Below, piece by piece: positions 11,560 to 24,345 of a stretch of DNA of 64,000 bases. Positions within the stretch are counted from its first letter, which is position 1; every line of letters starts with the position of its first letter. The translations under genes and the position numbers were made by a program. The notes below the pieces were generated by a model that saw nothing but the letters and a program-made list of their open reading frames with translations, was not told where the DNA came from and made no database searches. This stretch comes from Reticulitermes lucifugus (taxonomy: Eukaryota > Arthropoda > Insecta > Blattodea > Rhinotermitidae), in NCBI GenBank assembly GCA_026260175.1, contig JAKCWW010000616.1, forward strand, positions 7,894 to 71,893, read 5' to 3'.

Positions 11560-11750
11560 GTGCGAGATTTGAGGTTCCAACAGCGTCGTTGATGAATATT
11601 CCTATCTTATACAGAATACGACAACATAAAGGCCGACAGAAATACTAACGTTTCCGATGAGCGTACTGCCTCCACCTTGAGGACAGTCTATATAGAGGAC
11701 TTTGACTACCCTGAAAATAGAGACAGTAAACTCATTCAATTCGCAGGTAT
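11560..11750 (+). repeat. Class 3 foldback repeat, degraded copy
   Basis: Begins GCGAGATTTGAGGTTCCAAC, then CTAACGTTTCCGATGAGCGT and CTGCCTCCACCTTGAGGAC. These match in order the family blocks 'AGATTTGAGGTTC', 'AACGTTTCGGAGGAAC' and 'CTGCCTCCATCTTCAGG'. Confidence 0.6.
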
Positions 11751-14639
11751 ACATATACCAATCTAGACGGCGTTATAACAAAGAAAAAAGGGAATCTTCG
11801 TCCTTATACCTACATAAAAGGCCAAGGTTTGCTGTTTTGTTTATGTATACTAGCAAGTAGTTTTGAATAAGACCAGAAGATGTCAGTACTGAAAAGCATG
11901 CTTGAGACACAATGGTCATCTTTGCCAAAGGAAATCCTCTAAGTAGCCGGATCCCTGAACACATATTATTATTATATCTTGTTTAATATCTGAGTAAACC
12001 TAAATGTAACTGCTTTTACAGACCTTTTTATATTAAGGTATTTGTGTCTAAGTGAACAGGGCGTTTCAACGGAAATTATATTACTAATATATCAAAAGGC
12101 ACTAATAATGATAAGAAAAATAACAAAAACGACGAAAACAAGAAGTAGAACAAAAACAACAGCAGCAATAACACAAAATAACTGACGGCGAAATGGTTGT
12201 TGAAGTGGTAACTTGTTTGACGTGTGAACTTTTTGATGGAAGTTTTTCGCTGTGTAACTAAGACTTCCAGACCAATACCAGGACACAGCCTTAAAACAGG
12301 CCATTACCACGTCCTAATAAATATATTATTTTTAATTGATACTGTGTGCTCTTTCTCACATCCCATTCAAAGAAAAGTAGCCTTCAAATTTAATACTCGT
12401 ATATCGTCTTCACAATACTTACGTGCCAAAAGTAGACTATCATGACACGTCTGTATGTGTGAGTGCGTGTGTGCGCTGCTGTCTACAGAGTAAGAATGTG
12501 TTTATACTTGAATGTACTACATAGGCCATCATATAACCTCAGATGAAATTCAAGGAGTATTTCAACGACAGACGTTTTCTACTACACACGAGGGTTCTGT
12601 CCGACATGTGTGTGACCTCAGCAAGTAGGCCAGAAACAGAGACTCGTCTCCGTGTATCTCAGGTTGCCTCAGTGTTCTAGAAAGTTCAGCAGTGTCTCTT
12701 TATACCTAGATATGTAAATTTCCCTAGTAATGAATCCACATAAAGGGCATCGAGTGACAAGGTTACATCCTCATTCCCAAAGGTGTGGTATAACAGGCAT
12801 GTGGGCACCTACCGTGGTTTTCTGAACTCTCGGCTGTGCAGTACTCTTTGCGTTATCTTAGTACACTACGACGTGTCTAAAAGGGAACCTACAGTATATA
12901 AGCGAGAATCTTTCGTTAACGGTAAATGTCTCTTGTTTCGAGATTAGGCGTGTAATAAAAAGCAATGTAATGCCAACTAATAAACAGAAAACAAGAATTG
13001 AGTGGAATATAGTCGGCTAGGAAATTTAGTTTTCATTTCAGGTAATTTGTATTTCTTTGTTTCGTGTAATTCATCCGAATACGAATATTCCTGTCAGAAA
13101 CGAGATCACATGAAATTCATCCGCAACAAAATATAGGCTACAGGTCTGTAGATAATTTATCGGGCTATACATAAAAAAGGACAAATCAGAGACTAAGGGA
13201 AATAATAAGTCAACAAGTGGAATGTCTTCAGACTCCTGTTGTACAATGGTCCCAATGTATCCCTAAGCGCTTCATTTTCAGATACTTGTTCTTCCCCAGG
13301 GTGAAACAGGCCTGCTCTACACTATAACAGTAAGAGCTCCGAACAAAGTAATTTTTAGCTATTTGTTATGTAGTAAAAATCGAACCATAAAATCTTATTA
13401 AAATACCAACTCAGTAAGCAATTGGAGGAAATCATACGTGAGAAATAATTAATAAAATTAATGAGGACTTAGCATGCAGGAGTAAACTAAATCACGCCAA
13501 AAAAAACGTATCTCAAATTTACCGGGGTACATTTTTAATGTTAAATACTCGTATAAGTAGAAAAATAGAGCTCTGAGGATCAAAATGAGTAAACTGTGAG
13601 AATAGGTAAATAAAAAAATGGCAGCGGTAAATTAGAATACGATATTCTATAAAGAGCAGGCATATAAGTAATTGTGAAATTATATGGGGATCCAACACCG
13701 CAACGACTTGCAATTACGAAGATCAGGAATTGGCTCAATAAATACATATTTAAAATAGACAAAAACCGCGATGCTTACAGACTGTGAACTACCCTTAAAT
13801 ACCATTCATTAATTTCAGATTATAGATTTCAGCATCCTTTAATCAACCAACAGTTTTAGAATTTGAATATGTGTGTGTTGTTTGATATGTATTTACAAGC
13901 GATGGTTACAGGAGGCCTTGTTATATAGAAGTGGAAGGCTCAGCAGGATGAGTTAAATATTCCTGTTTACTCAGATATCCTGAAGGCTGCTAGAACCCAC
14001 AGCAGATAGCAAATATCAAGCAATACATCACTGCGGACCTCGCCGAATTCACAATATTGTTTAATGACGGAAGAGGATAAAAGCCAAACGATGAAATAGT
14101 GCAGTACTGAGCTGAGAGGAATGTTTCATGATCACAAATAAATACTGCAGGATTTGAGGTTCTCACGGCTGTGATTATGACAATTACCTTTCCAGCTCCT
14201 TCACTAATCATTCTGAAATTTGATGCTACACAGTTTCAGTTACTCAAACATCGCTAAACTGAATCGTAAAGCTGTTAATACAAACACATGACGGTGAGCA
14301 TACATTGTAACCTAGACTACAAAATAAAATGCAGCAAGTAAGCTAACAGTAACTTTATTTTCACAAAGCTCATCTTAACGAGGACGCACTGTACAAAAGT
14401 CCTGCACCGAGTTGCTTTCATGTTGATAAGTATACGTGTAGAATTCATGCGTCAGTTTTCATTACGACTTTAATGGCGCCATTTACCTACCAAGCGCATA
14501 TTTACTGCTGTTACTGAGACAAGAATTTTCATGTTTTGTAACACAGCAACTAGTGGAATCATAAACAATTATGAGTGTCGCGTACAACCTGCAGTGCTTC
14601 TGATCAACCAGACTACAATTCAACACTTGTTTACACACA
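11751..14639. other. Long stretch without recognised features except one short repeat scrap
   Basis: AT-rich sequence. A class 3 scrap (ATTTGAGGTTCTCACGGCTG) lies at 14151-14205. No coding or RNA signals are supported elsewhere. Confidence 0.4.
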
Positions 14640-15115
14640 GTGGTGGAAAAGTGTTAACGCAGCACAGTGAAGGAAACGGTACCCCAGAAATTCCCATCAG
14701 TGTCCCGAAAGTGTCAATGAAGCACCGTGGAGACAGCATCATCCAAGAACTCTCCAGCAACAGACTCCTAAAGTGTTAACGCAGCAGAGTGAAGGAATGC
14801 ATCACCCAATAACTTTTCAGTAACACATCCCGAACGTGTTAACGCAACAAGAACTCTCTAGTAACAGACCCTACAAGTGTTAACGCAGCACAGTAAAGGA
14901 CAGGATCAATCGAAAACTCTCAAGAAACACATGCCGAAAATGTTAATGCAGCACAATGAAGGACAAAAACACACCCCAAGATTGTTAATGCAGCACAGCG
15001 AAGGATAACAGAATCCGAGAACTCGCCAGTAACACATCCCGAAGGTGTTCATGCAGCGCAGCGATGGACAACAGCATCAGAAAATTATCCGATAACACAC
15101 CCTGGACTTTTAACA
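14640..15115. repeat. Minisatellite, 62-bp unit, about 8 copies with deletions
   Basis: The anchor GTGTTAACGCAGCACAGTGA recurs at 14651, 14711, 14773, 14836, 14877, 14939, 14982 and 15044. Full spacing is about 62 bp, and two units are shortened to about 41-43 bp. The second half of the unit reads AACTCTCCAGTAACACATCC. Confidence 0.9.
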
Positions 15116-16889
15116 TCGTCAACAACATAACCTGCCAATGGATAAGATGCTGAGACGGATAAATCTATTTCACATTCTGACAACTTAGTTCACTAACATA
15201 CATTTTTATATGATGTCCTCACGTCTTCCAAGCTACATTCCCAGCCTATCATAAGTCCTTGAAATAATTACCTCAACAATTCTAAGTTGTCCTGCTGGGT
15301 TAACCCTTAAAACGTTTGTGGCTGTTGTATCTATCACCTGCTTTAACATTACATAGATCTGAGTTCTGCCCACAAAGTACATTTACGTGTTTCGTATGAA
15401 ATATATCTTTATTTAAGCGAATTAGGCCTACATGCTTCAAAGGGTTACAACCACACAGATTACATCTGCCTCGTGTAGCCTTGCCTTCTCATGATGACTG
15501 ATGATGACCTACCCTACCTATAGGCAGTTTGTTGTATTACACCCTCCTCCAGTCCTGTGTTGAGGGGGTGAGGGTGTCCGACTTATATTCATGGTCCATT
15601 TCATCCATTCCTGATTACACATTAGGGGAGATTCCAGCTCCTGGTGTGAGGTGGTGGAACAGATAACGCACTATAGCACCACCCCTTTCTGCTTATTCAA
15701 CCATGATGGATAAGCCGTTCCGTATACCGTACATACATTCAATGTCAACCGTTAAATCTTATCATGAAATTCAGGCTTAACGTTACATTCTGGATCGGTA
15801 GAGAGCTGAATATATAAAATTTAAGTGAAAATATCATATGTTTTCTTAAAGTTCTTTGAGTGCAGATTTAAACAGCACAGTCAAAATATCTGACGTAAAA
15901 TAAAATGGATCCTGTATTTCTGGCAAAAATAGCAATAAAGGAATTGCATTTCTTGTATGGCTGAGATACTGTACGGTGAAATCCATTTGTAACAGAATCC
16001 CAAGACACAGAATAACTTCCCTTTTGTGACACTTTCCAAACTAACACATTTGTATGTACTTGTAGGTACAAAGAATACGTACGGTTATGTAAAGTATAAT
16101 ACATACTTCAAGAATTTATGACAAAAATAAGAAATCAGACATTCAGAGTAAATGCAGGTAAATATACTGAAAATATTAATAGAAATGAAATATTTCAAAT
16201 TAAGAATTCAAACACTGTGGCCACTAATACAGAAGATATGACAGTTCCATTCTAGAAAAAAGTACAAAACCAAGAAGTTTTGTACCAAAGCTAGAAACTG
16301 TTTCATGTAACAGAATAAATTTTATTGTAATATCTTTGTAAGGAAAGAAAGAATGAATATAAAATAACTTTTCAGCATTCAAATACAAAAGTTCTGTAAT
16401 TTTTCGATAATTCCTCTTTTCACTTTTACGAACATAGCGCAAGAATTCTGTTCTTCACATAGCCGTGGATATCAAATAAATATAGCTACGGAAGTCAGTC
16501 TTTCGCTGGCAGTTAGTGAAGAATATGCTCTCAAAACGGCAATTAATATTAGTTTCATATATCCCCTTTATTCTAGTTCCACTACAGTAGAGTACGTGAC
16601 GTCATTCAAGGATAAACCTTAGCAGTGTGATTCGAAAAGATTAGGAAAAGCTCTGTATCGGAGAATAAAAGGTGGCAGATAATTGACATGCAAGCAGAGA
16701 AATCTCACAGCACCTGTGTGTGAGTGAAGCGTGCGTGAACAACACTATAGCAAACATCAAGAACCGGTACTGTGAGGAAAATCCACGGAGACGCCGGCAG
16801 ATAGTGACCTCTCAGGAGGACCACGCAACATCGAAAGTGCACAGGAAGACGGAAATAGTAAAAAGAAATAACGTTTTCCCCATCCACAC
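15116..16889. other. No recognisable feature
   Basis: AT-rich sequence. A GC-richer block at 15540-15700 (CACCCTCCTCCAGTCC, GGTGTGAGGTGGTGG) may be a repeat but I cannot place it. Confidence 0.35.
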
Positions 16890-17178
16890 CATAAAGGCGT
16901 ATAAGGGGAGTGGGGGTGTAGCTCCAATCATTCTTAACCTCGTTGGTAGATGGAAGTGAGTGGTCAACTTCACGCCCCGGCCGCCTTACTTCAGGGTAAG
17001 CACACTGGTGCCCATTGAATAGGAGGCTGGGTGGCCCCCAGAACCGGTATGAACGTTTTGGAGAAGAAGAAATCTCTTGCCCCTAACGAAATATTTTGTT
17101 TTGTTTTCGCCCTTTATTGACTGTTGAACGCCGGACCGTCCAGCACGTAACCTAGTCGCTGTGCCAACTACGCTACTC
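16890..17178 (-). mobile_element. SINE-B, nearly complete, with small internal insertion
   Basis: Read on the minus strand the tRNA-like head begins near 17178 with GTAGCGTAGTTGGCACAGCG (A-box). GACGGTCCGGCGTTC follows, then the body with CAGCCTCCTATTCAATGGGC, GGGGCGTGAAGTTGACCAC and the 3' block AAGAATGATTGGAGCTAC. About 40 bp of T-rich sequence (17083-17125) interrupts the B-box region, so the internal promoter is broken. Confidence 0.85.
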
Positions 17179-17309
17179 CGACTCCTGACATATGGTAACT
17201 AGGGTTTTTAAAGGTGCCGACTGGAAATTACCTACATCGTGTTTCTGTAGATTAAGAGTGCAAGGACTGTATGCCTGTGTGCCCTTAAGAAACCACCGGT
17301 CAGACCGGA

Positions 17310-17480
17310 GTCGTGACTTAGATCCCATCGACAACATGTGGAACATTGCTGGTGCCAAAATTGCTAAGTAACATTCTCAAAACTTTAGAGACCTTCATGA
17401 GAAGGTTTCCATAGCCTGGGAAATAATGAAGTTGACAGAGTGCAGAAAACTACTTAGGAGGAGGCCTGAAGGTTATAGGT
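17310..17480 (+). pseudogene. Tc1-like transposase, C-terminal fragment
   Basis: Translation gives 'SRDLDPIDNMWNIAGAKIAK', a stop, then 'FRDLHEKVSIAWEIMKLTEC' followed by 'RKLLRRRPEGY'. This is the end of a Tc1-family DDE transposase: 'SPDLNPIENxW' carrying the last catalytic acid (here aspartate rather than the usual glutamate), then the 'W..I....C..L..S.P.R' terminus. One in-frame stop and the missing N-terminal two thirds make it inactive. Confidence 0.75.
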
Positions 17481-17933
17481 GGTGTATCTGATTACTAGAA
17501 ATATTACGTCCTGTGAAATCTTTACCTATTTTCAATGTATGTGAGGCTGTCTATAATTGAAAAAAAAATACTTCATTTGTAATAAGGTCTTAAATGTGTG
17601 GTAGGGACGCCATGTTTACGTCAAGGCTGTCTGACGATTCACACCATCTGTTAGACACTGAATAAATAGGACGTGTGTGAGTGACTAACATACGCACGTA
17701 ACCAATCAAAAAGGATCACCTATGATATACACACAGCGAAAGAAAAATGCAAAACAGATCTACAGAGGGAGAATCTACACCGTAATACAAGATAAAATTA
17801 TTGCACAAATATAGGACTTACGGATCATGATTTCTGATTTCCGATTTGTGACCTCAGGAAAATTAAAGAAGATGTCCGAAGTGTGAACTTTCAATTTCAA
17901 AACAGGACGTTGCACCTATAAATAGTGATTTCC

Positions 17934-18889
17934 TTAATCGAAGTAAAATCCATTGCGTATCCGTAGTTGCAAGTTCTGAACGTCATTGCCTTCTGTAGCA
18001 CAAAGAGTATTCTTTATACTCGTATGTTCCCAGAGGTAAAATTCTACAGGATTTAAATCAGGGCAGTGAGCAGACCAAACTCTCTATTGTTCCGGAAACA
18101 CGTTGTTCAAGAATGCACGAACTGCAAGAAGAAAATGTGGCGGAGCGCCATCATGTATAAACAATCAATGACTCCTAGTCTGCAGATTCATATGTCGCAA
18201 AACCTGCGGAAGAATGTTTTGTAGGAAATCAATGTAAAGACACGTAATGGAAGAAAGCAGGGCCCCAGATATCTGTCTTCTGCAATGCCTGCCTATACTT
18301 TGACAAAAAAACTGTCCCTGCTGCCTCGGGTGCTTAATTCTCTTTGGGTTTTCGTGTGCCCATAAGTGCTGATTATGGAAACCGATTATTCCTTTTTTGA
18401 AAATTCTGCCTCATCCCTAAATAAAATTAGGACTGAAATGCAGGTTTGCCAGCGCACGCTCCAAGAAACAATTCGCAAAACGTTATTTCTGAAAAGTACT
18501 CAGTTGACTGAAGTCCTTGAATTCATAGATGGTACTGACAGACGAGCTGTGTGAGCAGGACTCTCCGCATTGTGTTTTTTGAAATTTTCACCTGTGGTTA
18601 TTATCTTTGTGTTCGTCGTATCTTGATTTGCAGAAATTACATCAACGATGCTCCTTTCTCATTGAGGCGTTAGCATTGTTCGTGGTCGCTTCACGGTCAC
18701 TTGGCTGCACGTTAAATCCACCATTTTTCCTAAGCTGTCTATCAATGGCGGAAAGAGTTTTTCGGTCTAGAATTCGACGATGCGAAAAGTGTTGTAGGTA
18801 CGTGCTTCACGTTCACTACCGTAAGCTCGGCCAAACTTCAGATGCATGTCGGTCATTTCAGCATGAGGATACTCAGCCACATCACTCAT
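17934..18889 (-). pseudogene. Mariner-like (DUF4817-type) transposase relic, near full length
   Basis: On the minus strand the frame starts at ATG 18889 with MSDVAEYPHAEMTDMHLKFG and 'RAYGSEREARTYNTF', the DUF4817 helix-turn-helix start found in many insect mariner-like elements. In shifted frames follow 'NGGFNVQPSDREAT', 'RDEAEF' (18402-18420, first catalytic D), 'NQHLWAHENPKR', 'AGIAEDRYLGP', 'FIHDGAPPHFLLAVRAFLNN' (18132-18155 and on, second catalytic D) and 'CPDLNPVEFYLWEH' (18041-18070, third D). About 318 codons would cover the usual length. Several frameshifts and stops interrupt it, so it is a fossil DNA transposon. I could not find its terminal repeats. A reading frame on the opposite strand (18607-19104) is antisense shadow. 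Confidence 0.88.
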
Positions 18890-19771
18890 CTGAAAATTCG
18901 AATGGAATAAACAAAGTGATGTTTTTTAGCTACACGCAGACTGCCTGCTACCTTGCTGCGTTGTCACTGCTGAGTCACAAAGAGACTGAACCGAGTTGCA
19001 TATCGCCATCGTTGAAGCACTGGCTGGACAGTTTGAGCATTTTCTTTAATCCTCAGCAGACCATAACTCGGACATCATGCTTCAGAAGGCCTATGTTCAT
19101 GTAAGTTCTCTTGTGTATCGTGGTGTTGATCCTCCCCGCCCCCGCCCAGTAAGTTTGGCCATGCATTATTCGTTCATCCTGCATGCATATAAAACTGTAT
19201 CATATATACAGTACTTCTCCCGTCTTTTACTTTTAACAGTAGTCTATTATCATAACGGCACACACTTTCTAGACTATCGACTTCAGTTATTTCACACAGA
19301 GACAGGATGTTTGGTATTAAATTAAATAGCCCACAATTTCACAGAATTGCATTTACGTATGGTTTATTTAGCCCTCTCTGTAGCTCAGCAATTTATAGCG
19401 CAAAGTGACAGGACGATTAGTGAGTAATGAAGGAAAGGGAGAAGGAAGATGTAGACAGGATAATTAGTGTTAACCTGAGATTTCAAAACAGCGCACCCCA
19501 GCTCTGTGACCTGGGGCAATATCTTGCACGTATTCGAGAGATATCAGTTTCGATTCTACGCCAGGATATTGGTTTTATTAGCTACGTCCTTGTAAAGTCA
19601 CCATTAATAATTACCCCATTACTTCTTATTTATTGGTGTAATCTCTACCGTTATAAAACAGTCGTGCTCTAAATCAATAAAGACTAGAAACATAAGATAA
19701 ACGTAACGTGTCTATCTATATTACAGGGGTGGACAAAACACATTTCATGCTCCATAATAACTGAAATTTTA
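18890..19771. other. No recognised feature; may include the end of the mariner-like element
   Basis: Sequence 5' of the transposase relic. No terminal inverted repeat was identified by eye. Confidence 0.35.
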
Positions 19772-19948
19772 TTCCAACTAATTGCACAATAATAGCAGTA
19801 CACAATTTTACTATTCTATAGTGTGTCCTCCTACATATTTCGGCTATCTTTAGTTACCCTGAGAGAGAACTAAAGATAGCCGAAACATACAGAACACATT
19901 ATAGAATAATACATTTTGTAGTGCTATTATTGTAAAATTAGTTGGAAT
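19772..19948. repeat. Foldback palindrome, arms about 80 bp
   Basis: Left arm 19772-19854 (TTCCAACTAATTGCACAATA ... TTTCGGCTATCTTTAGTT) is the reverse complement of right arm 19868-19948, with a 13-bp loop. Each arm contains the GCCGAAA(C/T)AT block seen at other foldback ends, but the CTGANGA half and helix II are lost (CTAAAGATAGC). Confidence 0.9.
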
Positions 19949-21287
19949 TAAATATAAGTTAATGTCTATTTAATCAAAATTTTACATTTAGTGATAAACC
20001 TTCGGTTTATTCGTATATAAAGCAAGGGATTGATTGTCAAATTTGAAGAATTACTTTGTTCCTTGGCTTAATCATTAGTCCGTTGTTTTTCCAGGTAGTT
20101 AGTAAACTCCTTACCACTGTGGGAGTCCGTATCACCGTCTGTGATAAAGAACTTATGTTGAAAATAAAAGGCAGGAAATTTATTCACAAGCTGGGGGAAT
20201 ATTAGCTTCTTAAGAAGGAAAATACTCCAAAGAGTTATTTAGATCATAAAGGCAAAATTTCTTTACCTACCATTGGCCACGACAACGCAAACATTTTAAT
20301 AAAAATCTTGCAAGCAAAATTTAATGAGACAATGAAAAACAATTCACGATGTGATACGGACGGATGGGCTTCATGTTACAATTTTTCACGAGTTAATCTG
20401 CTTAGGATTTCAACGAAGAATTAACACATGAAAATACCGTAATTGAAAATTGCTTGCTGTTTTCACACGCACGAACATTTCGGTGGAATGGGGTTTCTAA
20501 ACTTTCGTGTAAAATGACAATAAAGGTAGCAAATTATCATAAATCTTGGGTACTTGTATACCAAACTATATGGCCTCACACCCACAATATATGAATCTTC
20601 ATAGTCAACGCCGTGAAAATCTAAAAACTCGTATACGGTAATTAGTAACGAAATTATTTCGGAGGCTATAAGAACATTCAGATATTTTCATTTTAATTAA
20701 ATATGCAGTTTCAGGATGACTAATCATAATTTAGCGTGTAAAAATGTTGAATTTGGTGCTGATCATACTTGTAAATTTAACGACCGGTTTGACTGCCACG
20801 TTATAAAAACAACAGACTGCCGCCCTGTGTCAAACCAATGCACTTTCCGTCGTACGGCACATTAATTAAATTGGTCACAGTTTGTCATGCTGTTCAATCA
20901 TGCATATTTCTCCAATTATCGAGTCCCATTCGTGATAATGTGATGGGTAAATTGCAGCGTTTTACACACAACATTTATCAAACTATTAACTTTAACACTT
21001 TTCCTCGTTTGTTTTGCAAAGGAACCAGGAAATATAACGGAAAGACGTTAAGAAGTATGGCTGTGTCCGAATACCTAGACCCGGCAGCGGTGAGCAGCTT
21101 AATTTAACACTGCTGCCAGCAGCTCAGCCTTACTGCGTCGAATGTTAAGATGCCTTGTGAATAATGAATTGAAGCTAGTCGGCAGCCAGCAAGCTTCAAT
21201 TGGATTGGAATGCAAGAAGCAGTTGTAATCTAATTTCAGAAACTATCTCGACAAACGCCAGGAGATACTGAGATGACAGTCCTTAGT
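19949..21287. other. No recognisable feature
   Basis: An 89-codon frame at 20838-21107 has no domain I recognise. No repeats seen. Confidence 0.35.
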
Positions 21288-21355
21288 CAAGTTAGCCGGT
21301 CTCCGCATCGAGATTTGATCCCGAGGTCTCTCAAATACGAAGCCGTAGTGCTACC
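21288..21355 (-). repeat. tRNA-like SINE head fragment
   Basis: The minus strand reads GAGTGGGTAGCACTACGGCT, GTATTTGAGAGACCTCGGG and ATCAAATCTCGATG, resembling the A-box, anticodon arm and B-box of a degenerate tRNA. The body is not recognised. Confidence 0.45.
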
Positions 21356-21668
21356 CACTCGACATAAACTTTCATAGAACAATAAAAGGTTGTCGCCGTC
21401 CACTGCTGGTCCTTATCGCGACCTACAGCGTTCAACACAGATTATAACTGACTTCACACCTTGGTTTGAAGGTTTGAAGGTGAGAAGTCTGGTGCACGGA
21501 CTAGTTCTGACGGTGAAGGATTAGAAATTTTCTGAGGATCTTAATGCGGTATTTCGGCGCTGTCGACGTCGTCGTAAGAAATAATACTACAATAGAACCA
21601 CGAATAAGTACTTCGCATTTATTGATCATTCATGCATGCATATTAGACGTGGTAAACACCGTCCCAGA

Positions 21669-21881
21669 TGAGATCTGCGCTCTTCTGGGATATTACGCAG
21701 CGTCGAGTGGCAATCCTTTACCGACGTTTCGGAAAAACGTGTCGGCCCCATCTTCAAGAGTCAAGAAGTGGACTTCTTGAACTTCTTGACCCTTGAAGAT
21801 GGGGCCGACATGTTTTCCCGAAACGTCGGTAAAGGATTGCCACTCGACGCTGCGTAATATCCCAGGAGAGCGCAAATCTCT
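21669..21881. repeat. Near-perfect palindrome, arms about 97-100 bp (class 2 foldback)
   Basis: The left arm (GAGATCTGCGCTCTTCTGGG ... CCCCATCTTCAAG) and right arm (CTTGAAGATGGGG ... CTGCGTAATATCCCAGGAG) match with only a few mismatches. A spacer of about 15 bp (TGGACTTCTTGAA) separates them. Each arm contains CCGAAACGTCGGTAAAGGA. A half copy of the same unit sits at 55391-55485, and one arm end at 45575-45625. The high arm identity suggests recent origin or gene conversion between arms. Confidence 0.93.
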
Positions 21882-23929
21882 TAAACATGGCAGCGGAAGC
21901 CTGAAATCAAGGCCCGTCCCAGATGTCCACACTCTCGGACTACCTTTAGCACTGTCAAAAGTATGCCCTAGCATCTGAACACTGTCTCTACTTTATGATT
22001 ACTGTGATAAACTGATTTAACACTTTCAGACCACTTTCCCTCTACTCCATCTCCTCTCGTGTCTCAATTTTGAATAGCCCTCTCTACTTCCACCTACCTC
22101 ACTACTAGGTTGACATTTCTGACAAACGTTTTCGACTGCTGTGATTCGTCGGCCAACGAAAGAGGGTCATCTGTCATTGACTGACGACCTTCTAGGAAAC
22201 ATAACCGAAATCTTATTGGTTAAAATGTAATTAAGTTTACTGTGGTGAAAAAACGCCCATGCAGATTAAAGCTGAAAAAGTCAACATGGTTCGGTTCAGA
22301 GGTTTAGATCATAAGTTTGTCAACGCGCAATTTGGAATTTTGTAAGTGAAAATTCGAATGGTCCGGTTCTTGTGACAATGCCATAACTGTCAAGACTGGG
22401 AGAAGTCGGTGACATGCGAGAGGATCGGGGGGTCCTTCCTCAGGTAAGGTGCATACACCGCTGCTGCACAGATGAATACCTGTGCTTTCAGCATGGTCAA
22501 ACAAAAACCTATAAAATGGCTCCCTTGTCTCATGGTGAGGGGAGTCTGACTGGGATTCGAACCAAATCCAGTGTTGGGCTACAAGGTAGTATCAAAAAAT
22601 AATAAATACGTACTTACCACTCAAGAAATAATTTCATAACTAAAACTTCACTCCAGTAAAATATATGGTGTACGGATACCAACCTGAAAAAAATAAAAAT
22701 TAATGCATATGCATTAATCCATGTAATATATTTATCGTACTTAAACAAGTCTCCGACATCTCCATAAATAAATACATCAGGCATTGGGCCATGTGACCTG
22801 TCACAATTTCATGCAATCTCTTCAGCGGCCTTCCTAGACTTTTTTCCTCGTGGGTTTGCATGGTAACTTATAGTATGTTTTTGGTATACTGTTGCTTTCC
22901 ATTCTTCATACATGTTACTGGCACTGCGTACAGTTATTTCCTAAACGTCTGAAGCGATTTTTCGATTTCAGTACACTTGATGGATGACTGACTAAATTTC
23001 TAATTCTTATAGAAACCTTTTCTTTTATGAGATCACAATGAAGAAAATACACGACATAAAATAATTATACCTGCAGTATTACGAACTAAACTATTTGTCA
23101 CAAACACAAGTACCTACCCAGTTAAGTACGTTTGTATCCTCAGACATTTCAATCCACTCTTCTTCTCCGCTTTTTACACAGTTTTCTAGTACAATATCTT
23201 ACGAATTACTTGTTCCTTGCAGTGTGCCACATTTTATTTAAATCTTCCCGATCCAGTTTACCTATCAATCTACCTAATTTAAATAAATGACTTTATTACC
23301 TAGTGGAACATACGGTTGCACATAATGTCTTCCCTCTTTTATCCCTTTCGTTTATTTTCTGTTCAGAACAACCAATTTAGTCACTTCCTTTGCCCTCAGA
23401 CGGCACAGTTTTAAACACAAAGCTGCTAGCTGAGTAAGCATCTGAAAACTAGTATGGCGTATGAAAGATATAACATCCACATATACACAATTATAAATTG
23501 TTTCCTATTAAGCTATAGAACATGAAATCAATCTCCGTTCTTACGCTCTCCATACTGTTGTATTTGATGAATGTATCGCCCATTTAGTACACTTCTCATG
23601 GCCTGTTTTATAGTAGTGTCTCATCATTCATACAAAAATACTGAAGACACACATGAAAATCGTCTATTAAAACACAACAAACAAGGCTATTAGGAAAACT
23701 GAGTGTACATGAACAGGTCTGGGGAACCAATTATTGGGCTCGGTATAAGGACCTTTCGAATGAGAGTCGCACCCTTTACTGCTTAACGAAATCTCAGTTA
23801 ATATGGCTAAATCTGGACACCCATGACGCAAATTATTCCTCTCTAGTGGTTTCACTGCACAACGAGTAAAACAGCAGCCATGTCATGTTACGTCACGCTG
23901 CATTTCAGTAACATGTTTCCGTTATAAAC
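21882..23929. other. No recognisable feature
   Basis: No repeat family or coding signal identified in about 2 kb of AT-rich DNA. Confidence 0.35.
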
Positions 23930-24090
23930 GTGTAAGACTTGGGGTTCCCATGGCCGTGACTATTAAGATTGTCTTATGTTGTGTGGCGCCGTGTAGCCTG
24001 GTAGAAATTTACCAATGCTTCGAGGGAAACTGCTGCTTCCATCTTCAGCATATTTCAAACTACACGGCGTCATAATCCACAAGACAGCAA
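23930..24090. repeat. Class 3 foldback repeat copy
   Basis: In order: GTTCCCATGGCCGTGACTAT, TGGCGCCGTGTAGCCTGGTA, GCTTCGAGGGAAACTGCTGC, TTCCATCTTCAGC, ACTACACGGCGTCATAATCC. GGCGCCGTGTAG and CTACACGGCGTC form the inverted arms. Confidence 0.8.
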
Positions 24091-24204
24091 TTTCCAAACA
24101 TTTCATTGTTTAATGAAATAATTTTAATATTCTTTTGGTACGAAAAGAGTTAGAAAACACGTACACGTTTTAAGTATCAAGGTTCTTAAGCGGTGATTAT
24201 AAAT

Positions 24205-24345
24205 ATTACTGTCTTCTGGCAAATAACATAGTGGGCTTGGGGCACTCGTCTACACTGAATATGGAGGCGGTATATTCCTCCGAAACACCAGCATCTATCT
24301 CACAACTACAAGACGCCACATCTTAGAAGACAGTAATTTACATAC
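24205..24345. repeat. Class 3 foldback repeat, second adjacent copy
   Basis: Opens ACTGTCTTCTGGCAAATAAC and closes GACGCCACATCTTAGAAGAC with AGTAATTT. Internal block ATTCCTCCGAAACACCAG. It lies about 115 bp from the preceding copy. Confidence 0.7.

Noticed and set aside
13298-13325. hAT end (CAGGCCTGCTCTAC) like the right end of the element at 9131-9572
   Set aside because: No second end or 8-bp duplication could be found nearby.
18607-19104. 165-codon plus-strand frame
   Set aside because: It is antisense to the mariner-like transposase relic, which gives clear family motifs on the minus strand.
19772-19948. Hammerhead-like motifs in this palindrome
   Set aside because: GAAA is present but CUGANGA is changed to CUAAAGA and helix II does not form.
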